Shown piece after piece: positions 26,327 through 35,280 of a DNA stretch of 64,000 bases. This DNA comes from JAFGBN01 sp964394145 (lineage in GTDB: Bacteria > Chloroflexota > Dehalococcoidia > GIF9 > AB-539-J10). The notes under the pieces are model-generated. The model saw only the letters and a list, made by a program, of their open reading frames with translations, was not told where the DNA came from and did no database searches. The stretch spans positions 55,004 through 119,003 of the forward strand of contig CAYMVL010000043.1 of assembly GCA_964394145.1 (NCBI GenBank), given 5' to 3'. Each line of letters opens with the position of its first letter. Position 1 is the first letter of the stretch. The position numbers were made by a program, and so were the translations under genes.

Positions 26327-27355
26327 ATGGCAGCCAAATTTGAGTTTAGTTGTTTACCGACTGCTATTGGCAGCATGCCTCAGCACGAAGCGGGAGAAGC
26401 CTGCTCTGTGGTAATGAAGCATCTTCCTGCTATCCCTGCCTGGCCTCAGCTACCTAAACGCTCACCCAGAGAAAACATGTATGTTCAGTTCAGCGAAGGT
26501 TTCCCCGGTTTAGCTGTGAATGAGGACAAACTTCATATTGAGCCATCAGCGAGCTTTGATACTGAATTGGAGCAAATCTATGTTGATTGTGAGGCAGGTA
26601 ATTTCGGTAACTATGGCATGTCCGCTGAATATGCTGCCGGATTTCATTCCTTTTTAGCCAGGGCCCAGAAACCGCAGATGCTCAAGGGGCAGATAACAGG
26701 CCCCATCACGTGGGGGCTGACGGTTACTCGCCAGGACGGCTTAGCTATCCTTTACGATGATACGCTGGCTGAGGCAGCGGCCAAGTTCTTGCGACTGAAA
26801 GCTTCTTGGCAGGAAAATGCCCTGAGACAGGTTTCCCCCAATACCATCATATTTGTTGATGAGCCATATTTGCTTTCGCTGGGTTCGGTTTTTGTGCCTG
26901 TTCCCGAGGAGAAGGTGCCCGACCTATTGGAGGAGGTGCTTCAGGGTATTAGAGGAATAAAAGGAATGCATTGCTGCGGCAACACCAGCTGGCCGGTGCT
27001 CTTACGCACTTCAATAGATATCCTCAGCTTTGATGCTTACAATTATGCTTCCTCTCTAAGCGCTTATACTGAGGAAGTGAAGTCCTTCCTTGAACGAGGA
27101 GGCACTATTGCCTGGGGGATCGTGCCCAATGACGAGGATGCTTTACGTATGGAATCCTTATCCAGCCTTTATGACCGCCTAGGAGAAGCTATGGCTCCCT
27201 TTACGAGAGATGGCACAGCATTCAGGCAGATAATAGCTCAGGGGCTTATAACTCCTTCTTGTGGGCTGGGGACTCTGTCGCCCGAAGCGGCAATTCAGGC
27301 TCTGGAATTGACGGCCGGGCTATCAGCCAACCTGAGAAAGAGATATATCCTGTAA
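26327..27355 (+). CDS. core methionine synthase (short MetE-like)
   Basis: A 342-residue protein equal to the C-terminal catalytic half of MetE. The N-terminal half of the usual ~750-residue enzyme is absent. Zinc ligands fit His215-x-Cys217 (MHCCGN) and Cys312 (LITPSCGLG), and VDEPYLLSLG and GQITGPITWG line the active site. Short enzymes of this kind ('core-MetE', studied in Dehalococcoides) use a methylated corrinoid rather than folate triglutamate. That donor is inferred for this protein. AAAAAGGA precedes the ATG. mtnP is the upstream neighbour. Confidence 0.88.
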   Translation: MAAKFEFSCLPTAIGSMPQHEAGEACSVVMKHLPAIPAWPQLPKRSPRENMYVQFSEGFPGLAVNEDKLHIEPSASFDTELEQIYVDCEAGNFGNYGMSAEYAAGFHSFLARAQKPQMLKGQITGPITWGLTVTRQDGLAILYDDTLAEAAAKFLRLKASWQENALRQVSPNTIIFVDEPYLLSLGSVFVPVPEEKVPDLLEEVLQGIRGIKGMHCCGNTSWPVLLRTSIDILSFDAYNYASSLSAYTEEVKSFLERGGTIAWGIVPNDEDALRMESLSSLYDRLGEAMAPFTRDGTAFRQIIAQGLITPSCGLGTLSPEAAIQALELTAGLSANLRKRYIL

Positions 27356-27481
27356 CAGGCGGGTAAAATACTGTGACAAACACAGGGCAAGAGCCAATCC
27401 GGCACTATTACAGTGGTCATCTACCCGTGACTTCTGTCGGTTGAGGGAAAAGTATATAAACAAGACGAAGAGGATGGCTGC

Positions 27482-28072
27482 TTGAAAACATCGGCGTCGC
27501 ATACAGAAGCTTCAGGCCAAAAGGGAATCTCCCGTTTCAGTCAAGAAGCAGCGGCAAGCATGTTGTTGTTAACTGGTAAGCCGGGCACAGGTAAGACTGC
27601 CATTATCAGGGAAGCCCTAGCCAGGACGGGAACCAAGGCCGGCGGTTTTTACACTGAGGAAATACGGGCGCGCGGGATAAGGCAAGGCTTCAAGATTATC
27701 ACTATCGGCGGGCAGGAAGCAGTCCTCGCACACGTCAATATCTCAAGCCCATACCGGGTAAGTAAGTATAAGGTTGATATTGACAATCTGAACAGGCTTG
27801 GCGTCTCTGCCCTACGACAGGCGTTAGAGAAAGCGGATTTAATAGTCGTTGATGAAATTGGCAAGATGGAGATTATATCGCCGCAGTTTAGGGAGTCTGT
27901 CCGGCAAGCCACGGAAAGTGGGAAGCGGGTTCTGGGCACCATCATGCTTAATGCTGATCCTTTTGCCGACGAAGTCAAGCGCCATTCCGGGGTTAGAACA
28001 CTTACGGTAACGGGAGTCAATAATAGGGAGGTCCTGGAGGAGGTGCTGCAATGGCTGAAGTGTGGGGCGTAG
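27482..28072 (+). CDS. THEP1-type nucleoside triphosphatase
   Basis: A 196-residue P-loop NTPase of the THEP1 (NTPase_1) family. It has Walker A LLTGKPGTGKTA, GGFYTEEIRARGIRQGF, and Walker B ADLIVVDEIGKMEI. The family hydrolyses NTPs and is conserved from archaea to humans, but its role is unclear. The TTG start used here adds about 26 unusual residues; an ATG at 27560 would give the standard N-terminus but lacks a ribosome site. It converges on the translin-family gene. Confidence 0.85.
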   Translation: MKTSASHTEASGQKGISRFSQEAAASMLLLTGKPGTGKTAIIREALARTGTKAGGFYTEEIRARGIRQGFKIITIGGQEAVLAHVNISSPYRVSKYKVDIDNLNRLGVSALRQALEKADLIVVDEIGKMEIISPQFRESVRQATESGKRVLGTIMLNADPFADEVKRHSGVRTLTVTGVNNREVLEEVLQWLKCGA

Positions 28073-28138
28073 GCGACACAATCTTCAATCTCAGACTTTG
28101 ATCTGATTGGCGGATTCTCCGGTGAGGGCTTACCGGTG

Positions 28139-28795
28139 TTATTGAGAGGAGCCTTGACTGCCGTGTTTGATAGAGTTATCCAGTTTCGTCTCCAGTGCTT
28201 TTTGCCGTAAAGCTATCGTTAAATCTCCCCGAGTCCTTTCTATGATGCCACGTATAGCGTCTGTAGTGCGCCTCAGACCATGCGTGATGAGTTCCGCAAA
28301 GTCCATGGTCATTAATATTGCGTAAATGCCATCCATGGTATCTAGCAATTCCTCACAGCGGGAAAAGTCGTTTTGCCTGAGATTGTCCAGTATGTAGCGT
28401 CTAAGCTCACCGACCGATTCGCCCAGCCCGTTAAGATAGGCAGCATAGTCTACGTGTAGCGTTTCGGGCCTGGGCAGTTCCTCTCCGGCGGTTAAGGCCA
28501 GCGTTATACATCCTTCAACAAATTCTTTTTGAGCATCGTGGACAAAACCAGAGTAAAGCAACATGCCGTGTTCATCCAGGTCGTGGTTCATGTCCTGGAT
28601 TAGCTTTTGGGCGGAAGTCAGGAGCTGCCTGGCCTCATCCTGCTCTCTACGATGTGTGGCACGTATGGCATTGGCGCTGTAACGTATTATCTGGCGGGAA
28701 CTACGCAACGCTTTCTCTCGCGCTTCATCTTTGGCTTCGAAGTACGGGCGCAGTTCCGTAGCAATCAGCTCCAAATCTTCTATTTGCTTTGACAT
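28139..28795 (-). CDS. translin family protein
   Basis: A 218-residue, all-helical translin/TRAX-family protein. Family landmarks include ALRSSRQIIRYSANAIRA, FVEGCITLALTAGEELP, YLNGLGESVGELRRYILD and LLDTMDGIYAILMTMDF. Eukaryotic translin binds RNA/DNA and, with TRAX, cuts RNA; archaeal homologues alone can be RNases. The acidic pair in FVEGC fits a catalytic Glu. Bacterial examples are uncommon. TGAGGTGAA precedes the ATG. Confidence 0.88.
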   Translation of the reverse strand: MSKQIEDLELIATELRPYFEAKDEAREKALRSSRQIIRYSANAIRATHRREQDEARQLLTSAQKLIQDMNHDLDEHGMLLYSGFVHDAQKEFVEGCITLALTAGEELPRPETLHVDYAAYLNGLGESVGELRRYILDNLRQNDFSRCEELLDTMDGIYAILMTMDFAELITHGLRRTTDAIRGIIERTRGDLTIALRQKALETKLDNSIKHGSQGSSQ

Positions 28796-28886
28796 TTCAC
28801 CTCACTTACCGGCCCTGGTACTATTATGACACCTTTGCCTGTTGTCTCCAGGATAGGCCTCCATAAGCACCCGTCCGGGCGCTTTG

Positions 28887-29957
28887 CTATTTCTGCTTCA
28901 TCAGTGCCATCCTTATGACTAATTGCTGTACCGCTCCCCTGATATCTTCAGAGGCCAATATGGCATTACTGACAGCTATTGAATCGGCGCCGGCATCTAA
29001 CACCTGTGCCATGTTGCTTTCATTGATGCCGCCAATAGCTACCAGGGGAAGGGATACAGCCTGTTTGACTTCCCTGAGCCTGCCTGTTCCTACTACTATG
29101 GCCTGCTCTTTAGTTGTTGTAGGAAACATGGAGCCCACAGCAACATAATCCGCTCCCTCACTCTGTGCCCTTATGGCCTGCGGCACGGTTCTGGCAGTGC
29201 AGCCAACTATCTTATCCAGAGGTAGTTCCTTTCGGACGGCAGGCAAGGGCAAATCTCTTTGACCAACGTGCAGGCCATCGGCATCAACAGCCAAGGCTAT
29301 ATCAAAATAATCGTTTACTATAAATAAGACCCTAGACTCAAAACAAAGGTCTCTAAGTTCTTGGGCCACAGGCAGCAAGTCTGCTCTATCGCTTTGCTTG
29401 TCACGCAACTGGATTACCTTGGCCCCTCCAGCGATAATCTGCCTAGCAACATCCACTTCATCCCTGCCAGCCAGGGCTTGTCTATCTAAGATAGCGTAAA
29501 GCCCCGTTAGCAATCTTCTCTTGTCCTGACGCAATATTCTGGAAAGCAACTCTTTCTCCAGCGTATAGAGGGTGAATCTTGTCTGACTAAATCTAGCTGA
29601 GTCCAGCATTGGACTTATCTCTGGCAGTTTGGCTAGCTCTTCTATTACTCGCAGGGCTTCCTGTACCCTTTTGGCATTCGCAGCAATTAGGCTGGCTAAG
29701 CTCTGTTGAGATTGTCTCGCTGCGCTGGCGATGAAATTTTCTCTGTCAGCGCCGACATCGTGTTCGGAATCTCTTCGAGATAATAGTTCTACGGAGAGCA
29801 AGCTAGTGTCGCCTGTCAAGTCGTGCCGCATGGCTCTCAGCTGCTGGCTCAACGTAGCGTCATTTAGAAGGAAGCGAGCTACATCCTCAAGAAAGCGCAA
29901 GCCTTCTCTTGACCTGTTGATATTGGCATCAATGATACGCAGCGGTTGGAGAGGCAT
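28887..29957 (-). CDS. thiE: ThiD2-ThiE fusion: thiamine-phosphate synthase with N-terminal ThiD2 domain
   Basis: A 356-residue two-domain enzyme. Residues ~5-145 match ThiD2, an alternative HMP-phosphate kinase (RIIDANINRSREGLRFLED, AANAKRVQEALRVIEE). Residues ~150-350 are ThiE (GLYAILDRQALAGRDE, VIQLRDKQSDR, DYVAVGSMFPTTTKEQA, PLVAIGGINESN). ThiE joins HMP-PP and thiazole phosphate. The fusion makes the last two pyrimidine-side steps in one protein. It lies 20 bases downstream of an FmdB-type gene on the same strand. Confidence 0.92.
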   Translation of the reverse strand: MPLQPLRIIDANINRSREGLRFLEDVARFLLNDATLSQQLRAMRHDLTGDTSLLSVELLSRRDSEHDVGADRENFIASAARQSQQSLASLIAANAKRVQEALRVIEELAKLPEISPMLDSARFSQTRFTLYTLEKELLSRILRQDKRRLLTGLYAILDRQALAGRDEVDVARQIIAGGAKVIQLRDKQSDRADLLPVAQELRDLCFESRVLFIVNDYFDIALAVDADGLHVGQRDLPLPAVRKELPLDKIVGCTARTVPQAIRAQSEGADYVAVGSMFPTTTKEQAIVVGTGRLREVKQAVSLPLVAIGGINESNMAQVLDAGADSIAVSNAILASEDIRGAVQQLVIRMALMKQK

Positions 29958-29977
29958 TCTGCAAATCCTTTAGCGGC

Positions 29978-30298
29978 TCAGGCAATACGCCCTCTCTGGC
30001 CGCCCGTATCTGATCTTGAAGTTGGGACCGCTTCTCCCATTTCTTCGAATCTCTTCTCCGCCCGGCGGCCAATATTCCGAGGATCCTTGTAATAATCGAG
30101 ACCTGAGTGCGCCGTTGGTTCTCCACTCTCTTCCCATACTGTCTTCAATGATTTGCGGTAAGCGAAGCCCAAAATAGCGCGGGACAACCCGGTGCTACCA
30201 CAGAATGGGCATTTAGGGGTGATGGGAGTGCTAATATCCCTTACGAAAAAGCTTGTCTTTCTATGACAATCCTGGCACATGAACTCATAAACAGGCAC
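29978..30298 (-). CDS. FmdB-type zinc-ribbon protein with long C-terminal tail
   Basis: A 106-residue protein. The first ~45 residues are an FmdB zinc ribbon (MPVYEFMCQDCHRK, PKCPFCGSTGL). A charged tail follows, with KDPRNIGRRAEKRFEEMG. It begins at GTG with GGAGG eleven bases upstream. It precedes the thiD2E gene and is the second FmdB-type protein in the window. The function is unknown. Confidence 0.83.
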   Translation of the reverse strand: MPVYEFMCQDCHRKTSFFVRDISTPITPKCPFCGSTGLSRAILGFAYRKSLKTVWEESGEPTAHSGLDYYKDPRNIGRRAEKRFEEMGEAVPTSRSDTGGQRGRIA

Positions 30299-30572
30299 AG
30301 AGTTGTTCCTCCGTGGGGCTCAGAGCTGGAAGGAATATCTTCATAGATATTCTTGATATCCCCCGTTTTTATAAACAAATTCTAGCAAATATGTCCGTTT
30401 CAGTGAAAGCCACTGCCCCTGGTTGACATTCCAGGATAAGCCCCTCGCAGCTAATCATAGGCTGTGGAGCTTGACCTTACTTGGTGCCGGTATTAGGTGG
30501 TCACCTGAAGACGCCAAAGTCTATTCTGTAAATTCATAGGGCGGCCAGATTGTTTACCCGGGGTCCACGAAA

Positions 30573-31220
30573 TCAGAGCTTGACGACTCTGGGCTCAACA
30601 CGGCATCTTTCAGCAGCAATAATGGCATTGATTTTGGCTACAACGTCATTAAGCTTACCTTGATGGCTTGTCACCACGTAGTCAAATAACGGCAGCTTTT
30701 CTATTTCCTCTTCGGCCTTCGCCGATCGTAGCGCCAGGTCGTTTGCAGATTCGCTCTGGCGCCGTTTTAGCCGCAGTTCAAGGTCTTTCATGGAAGGTGG
30801 CAACAGGAAGATGAATACTGCCTGAGGCAATATCCTTTTTAATGTTGCAGCGCCCTGAACGTCCACCCTCATTATCACATCCATCCCTTGAGATAGAGCT
30901 TGAGCCAATTCATTTCTGGGTACGCCGTAGTAATTACCGTAGACTTTAGCCCATTCTATCAGTTGTCCCGTCTGAATTAGTTGCTCGAATTCTTGCCGGG
31001 ATAAGAAATGGTAGTCTATTCCATTCTTCTCCTTGGCACGCCGAGGCCTGGTAGTGGCGGTGACAACATAATGGAAAGGACACGCTAGCTTCTTCATTCT
31101 GGCAAGCACAGAATCTTTACCCACGCCAGATGGCCCGGAAAGGACAATAAGCAAGGGGTGGCATCCTTCACTACCAGGCTTTTTCGCCCGGTACGACGTT
31201 AATTCGTCCGTATGTGTCAC
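30573..31220 (-). CDS. gmk: guanylate kinase
   Basis: Gmk makes GDP from GMP and ATP. The 215-residue protein has the P-loop VLSGPSGVGKDSVLARM, the GMP-binding TTRPRRAKEKNGIDYHF, GNYYGVPRNEL and the lid region RLKRRQSES. The start is a GTG overlapping the RemA-like gene stop (GTGA). The remA-gmk order is widespread in Firmicutes and Chloroflexota. Confidence 0.95.
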   Translation of the reverse strand: MTHTDELTSYRAKKPGSEGCHPLLIVLSGPSGVGKDSVLARMKKLACPFHYVVTATTRPRRAKEKNGIDYHFLSRQEFEQLIQTGQLIEWAKVYGNYYGVPRNELAQALSQGMDVIMRVDVQGAATLKRILPQAVFIFLLPPSMKDLELRLKRRQSESANDLALRSAKAEEEIEKLPLFDYVVTSHQGKLNDVVAKINAIIAAERCRVEPRVVKL

Positions 31221-31489
31221 GTTTCGACTCTTTCCTCAGTCGGTTCGGAGATAGCGGTCAGTCTATGCGCTATGGTTTCTGCTGTCACAGAAGCCAGCAC
31301 GATGTGCCCGGTGTCAAAAAGGATAGCAGACTTGGCTTTTCTGGCGTGAGTGGCATCTATCAGCAGTCCTTTCTCTCTTGATTCCCTGAGGAGGCGCTTG
31401 GTTGGTTGCTGGTTTATGGAGAGCAGGGCGATCACCCTATTTACAGCTATAATGTTGCCAAAACCTATGTGAACCAGTTCTGTAGCCAT
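31217..31489 (-). CDS. remA: RemA-like (DUF370) protein
   Basis: A 90-residue DUF370/RemA protein. It carries the family's IGFGNIIAVNRVIALLSI, SREKGLLIDATHARKAKS and FDTGHIVLASVTAETIAHR. In Bacillus RemA is a DNA-binding activator of matrix genes; elsewhere the role is open. The ATG at 31489 has GGAGGATGAA upstream; the longer frame to 31645 lies inside aroA in another reading frame. It overlaps gmk by four bases. Confidence 0.87.
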   Translation of the reverse strand: MATELVHIGFGNIIAVNRVIALLSINQQPTKRLLRESREKGLLIDATHARKAKSAILFDTGHIVLASVTAETIAHRLTAISEPTEERVET

Positions 31490-31577
31490 TTCATCCTCCA
31501 GTGTTGATTCTATCCTGCAGCTCTCCAACCGTTCTGCATCTCCTCTTAGGTAGAGCGCAGGTGAAGAGTTTCTCCCT

Positions 31578-32867
31578 TCACTCCCCCCGCAAAGTCTGCA
31601 AATCCTGCCAGAAGCCAGGGTAGGAAATATCCACTGCCAGTGCATGCTTGATAGTCATTCCACCCTCGGCTATCAAACCCGCTATGGCTAAGCTCATTGC
31701 CAGCCGGTGGTCAGAGTGACTGTGAACCGCCGTGCCTGCCAGAGGTTTCCCTCCATGGATTATCATGCCATCAGGTAACTCCTGAACGGCAGCCCCGGTC
31801 TTGGAAAGTTCGTTTAACAAAGCAGCAATCCTGTCTGACTCCTTTACCCGCAACTCGCTCGCTCCCCTGATCACAGTTTGTCCTTTAGCTATGCATCCAG
31901 CTATGGCTAGCGCGGGAATCTCGTCAATAAGGCGTGGAATTATGTCACCGGCTATCTCGATTCCCCTCAGCTCGCTAGATTCTACCATAATATCGGCTAA
32001 TGGCTCCCCCGCCTCCATTCTCTGATTCTCTATTTTAATATTAGCCCCCATGGCGTTAAGGACATCTATGATTCCTGTTCTTGTGGGGTTAATGCCGCAA
32101 TTCCTTATCGTTATCCTGGCGTCGGGGTGAATGGCTCCAGCAATCAAAAAATAGGCTGCTGAGCTGATATCTCCCGGAACGCGAAAGCTGAGGGGGTGTA
32201 AAGGCGTCTTCAAAGGCTTCAGGGAGATGGAGCCCCCGTCGCTCTTCAGGTCAGCCCCCATACGACTGAGTAACCTCTCAGTGTGGTCCCGTGAAGAGAC
32301 CGGTTGACGCAAGATAGTATCGCCTTGAGCGAAAAGGCCAGCCAGCAGAATCGCAGACTTGATTTGTGCACTGGGAACTGGCAGGGAAAAATCTATGCCG
32401 TGTAGCTTTCTACCTTTGATAACCAGAGGAGCAAAGGAATCTTCCCCCCTGCCCCAAATTTCAGCGCCCATCCTGCGTAGCGGCTCGATCAACCTCCCCA
32501 TGGGACGGGAACGCAGAGAGGCATCACCCGTTATAACGGTTAGCAAAGGCTGGCTCGCAAGGAGGCCACCCAGAAGACGCATGGTAGTGCCACTATCCGC
32601 GGCGTTAAGCACATCGCCAGCTTCCTCAAGGCCACGTTCACCAACTCCCGAAACTAACAAAGTAGGGAATTCATCAGACCCTGTCTTATTGATTTTCACT
32701 CCCAGAGCCTTTAAGCATCTCACTGTGGCCAGACAATCCCTGCCCGAGGCGAAATTGTCAATCCGCGCTTCACCTGTTGCTAAGCTATTGATTATAGCTG
32801 CCCGATGGGAGATAGACTTATCGCCGGGCAAATTGATTTCTCCTCTTAACCTCGGGCAAGGTGTCAC
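31578..32867 (-). CDS. aroA: 3-phosphoshikimate 1-carboxyvinyltransferase (EPSP synthase)
   Basis: EPSP synthase joins PEP and shikimate-3-phosphate in the chorismate pathway. The 429-residue protein has LPGDKSISHRAAI, NAADSGTTMRLLGGLLA, LRSRPMGRLIEPLRRMGA, and HSDHRLAMSLAIAGL near the end. The LPGDKS and AADSGT forms suggest a class II-like enzyme. It lies between tyrA upstream and remA downstream on the same strand, so the aromatic genes are probably co-transcribed. Confidence 0.95.
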   Translation of the reverse strand: MTPCPRLRGEINLPGDKSISHRAAIINSLATGEARIDNFASGRDCLATVRCLKALGVKINKTGSDEFPTLLVSGVGERGLEEAGDVLNAADSGTTMRLLGGLLASQPLLTVITGDASLRSRPMGRLIEPLRRMGAEIWGRGEDSFAPLVIKGRKLHGIDFSLPVPSAQIKSAILLAGLFAQGDTILRQPVSSRDHTERLLSRMGADLKSDGGSISLKPLKTPLHPLSFRVPGDISSAAYFLIAGAIHPDARITIRNCGINPTRTGIIDVLNAMGANIKIENQRMEAGEPLADIMVESSELRGIEIAGDIIPRLIDEIPALAIAGCIAKGQTVIRGASELRVKESDRIAALLNELSKTGAAVQELPDGMIIHGGKPLAGTAVHSHSDHRLAMSLAIAGLIAEGGMTIKHALAVDISYPGFWQDLQTLRGE

Positions 32868-32935
32868 CTTTCTTGTTGCGGCTTTCGCTGAAGAGCTGTT
32901 GTAGATTGTAATTGGAATTCTCCTTCTTGGTGGCT

Positions 32936-33796
32936 TCAGGCCGACAAATTATCCAGCCATTCCTGTCTTGCCCTGTTAGCGTCAGCCAAAGCTTCTTCCA
33001 CTCCCTTACCACCCGAGCTTAACAATTGGCAATACCTATCCAATTCTTTGCTGAATTTGCCGGCCCAGTGGAGAATAGCTTCCGCGTTGCTGAGGCAGAT
33101 ATGAGCATTCACCTCAGGGTTTCCTGAAGCTAAACGTGTGGTATCACGATATCCAGAGGCAGCCAACTTGGACATTTTGCTCCAGGAGGCATCATTAGCT
33201 GTAGCAGATACCAGGGCTGCGGAGAGCAAAACGGGCAGATGACTGATGCCCGCAACCAGATAATCATGCTCTCGAGCATTAATGAAGAAAGGCCTGGCGC
33301 CGAGTTGTTTTATCATCTCGGCCACCTGTTCTATTGAGCTTTGCGAAGCTTTCCCGGCAGGGGTGAGGCAATAAGTGCATCCCTGGAACAACTTTGATTC
33401 GGCAGCGTCAATGCCGTAGGCTTCTTTACCTGCCATTGGGTGTCCACCGACGAAGTCCACAGTTGGTGGCAGAATCTCCTCAGCCCAGTTCATGACCTCA
33501 ACCTTTGTGCTTGCAGTATCGGTAACCACACAGCCACGAGGTAGGTAATCCGCTATCTGAGATAGAATCTCCCTTATGGTAAGGACCGGCGTTGCAATGA
33601 TGACCAGGTCAGCCTTTTTTACGGTCTCTGCGATACTTCTTTCAATTCTATCAACTATTCCTGAGCTTAAAGCCTTGGACGTTACTTCAGGGCGGCGGGC
33701 ATAACCAATTATCTGCCAGTCTGGCTTAGCTAGCTGCTTCAGCGCAAGCCCTATGGAGCCACCAATGAGTCCCAAACCAATAATAGCAACTCGCAC
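32936..33796 (-). CDS. tyrA: prephenate dehydrogenase
   Basis: TyrA makes 4-hydroxyphenylpyruvate (or arogenate to tyrosine) by NAD(P)+-dependent oxidative decarboxylation. The 286-residue protein starts with the Rossmann motif VAIIGLGLIGGSIGLALK. It has DTASTKVEVMNWAEE, GGHPMAGKE around the catalytic His, and the helical C-terminal domain with HLPVLLSAALV. No ACT or chorismate-mutase domain is attached. It is followed by aroA and preceded by the symporter gene with a 20-base gap. Confidence 0.94.
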   Translation of the reverse strand: MRVAIIGLGLIGGSIGLALKQLAKPDWQIIGYARRPEVTSKALSSGIVDRIERSIAETVKKADLVIIATPVLTIREILSQIADYLPRGCVVTDTASTKVEVMNWAEEILPPTVDFVGGHPMAGKEAYGIDAAESKLFQGCTYCLTPAGKASQSSIEQVAEMIKQLGARPFFINAREHDYLVAGISHLPVLLSAALVSATANDASWSKMSKLAASGYRDTTRLASGNPEVNAHICLSNAEAILHWAGKFSKELDRYCQLLSSGGKGVEEALADANRARQEWLDNLSA

Positions 33797-33816
33797 TGTT
33801 TCATTATAGCATGGGG

Positions 33817-35214
33817 TTAAGCCCGGTCCGCTACAGATAGTCTGTTTTGGGTGACAAAACTTACTCCGAAAAGCAGTACAGCGCTGAGGGCAAAACCTAT
33901 GAGACCGAGGTCCTCTTTGAATGGGATATCAAGGCCTGGAATTTCTCCCATCAAGCCTGTTATCCCGCCACCTATCAGAGCAGCCAGAGCACCTCGTGGT
34001 GTCAGCTTCAGCCTCTCTCTGTAGAATCCGGCGATCACTGGAACAACTAAGCCACAGGTGAATATGGTGTAGGCGAAGAGAAGAGATGCGATAACCCCCT
34101 TCAAAACTAGGGCCAGCCCCAGGGCTAGCAGACCCATCCCGATTAGGCTTAAGCGAGTTAGCGGAATGCTTCTCTTGTCGTCAATCTCGGGGTGTGCTCG
34201 CCTAATTATATCCTCGACCAAAATGATGCTCTGGCTAAGAAGGCAGGTATCTGCTGAGGACATAAGCGCTGCTACCAGTGCGGCGAGCAATAGTCCGCTT
34301 AGGCCTGGGGAAAGCGCGGTGGCTACTACCTGAGGGAGAGCCTGCTCGGCAGATATCCCGGGATATATGACTCTGGCAGCCATCCCTATAAAGACGACGG
34401 CAAAAGCCACAGGAACGAAAAGAAATGCTGACAAGATAGCTGATCGCCGGGCTGTTTCTTCTCCCTTACTACAGAAAAGCCGAGAATACATGTCTGGGCC
34501 AACCACATAAGTCCCTCCAACAAGAATTAGAAAGGACAAGAGCATCTTCCAGTCAAACTCCGGACTCAGAGGGAAAGAGAAGTAGCCTGACGGTAGTGAG
34601 TTAATCAATTGGTCAAGTCCTCCTGCTTGGGATAGAACCAGCGCAAGAGCTGCGAAAATTCCGGGGAAGATAATTGTTGCATGGAAAAGGTCAGTGCGGA
34701 TAACCGAGTATTGGCCCCCTGAAATACAATAGACCAACACGGCTGCTGTAAAGATAGTCATCCAGAAAGGGGCAGAGCCCATTCCCAGGATGGATAAGAC
34801 TTTCCCTGCAGCAACGATTTGTCCTGCTACTACCCCAACCCAGGCGATAACAATGAGAATTGAGGCCGCCAGGCTCATACGCCGGCCATACTGACTCTCT
34901 ACCAGCTCTGGTAGAGTATAAAGCGCAGTGGCTCTTATTTTTTTGGCGAAGAAAATACCCACAATGGCGAGCCCGATGGAGCCAACAAGAAGCCACCAGG
35001 CACCGGTCAGACCTTGCTGGAATCCAAGGCCAGCCATCCCAAGAGTCGCCGAACCGCCTATTGCAGTGGCTACGAGCGAGCCAGTTATAAGAGGCACAGA
35101 GCCGCGGCGGTGAGCGACAAAGAATCCATTCTGACTTTTTGTCCTTTTACTACTCCACACGCCAAAGCCGACTATGACTAAAAGATAAGTTATGATGATA
35201 GCTAGTTGTAGCAT
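33817..35214 (-). CDS. sodium:solute symporter family transporter
   Basis: A 465-residue member of the SSS family with about 13 membrane segments. It has VVWSSKRTKSQNGFFVA-type cytosolic loop text after helix 1, GGSATLGMAGLGFQQGLTG in the core, GPDMYSRLFCSKGEE, and MSSADTCLLSQSIILVED, which fits the Na2 site. The substrate is unknown. It sits between birA and tyrA on the same strand, which does not reveal the cargo. Confidence 0.9.
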   Translation of the reverse strand: MLQLAIIITYLLVIVGFGVWSSKRTKSQNGFFVAHRRGSVPLITGSLVATAIGGSATLGMAGLGFQQGLTGAWWLLVGSIGLAIVGIFFAKKIRATALYTLPELVESQYGRRMSLAASILIVIAWVGVVAGQIVAAGKVLSILGMGSAPFWMTIFTAAVLVYCISGGQYSVIRTDLFHATIIFPGIFAALALVLSQAGGLDQLINSLPSGYFSFPLSPEFDWKMLLSFLILVGGTYVVGPDMYSRLFCSKGEETARRSAILSAFLFVPVAFAVVFIGMAARVIYPGISAEQALPQVVATALSPGLSGLLLAALVAALMSSADTCLLSQSIILVEDIIRRAHPEIDDKRSIPLTRLSLIGMGLLALGLALVLKGVIASLLFAYTIFTCGLVVPVIAGFYRERLKLTPRGALAALIGGGITGLMGEIPGLDIPFKEDLGLIGFALSAVLLFGVSFVTQNRLSVADRA

Positions 35215-35280
35215 CCTGGCTTAAGCTAACTATAAGATCAAGGGTGGAGTAACAGCATCTATCTGCTCCATTAAGATGTT

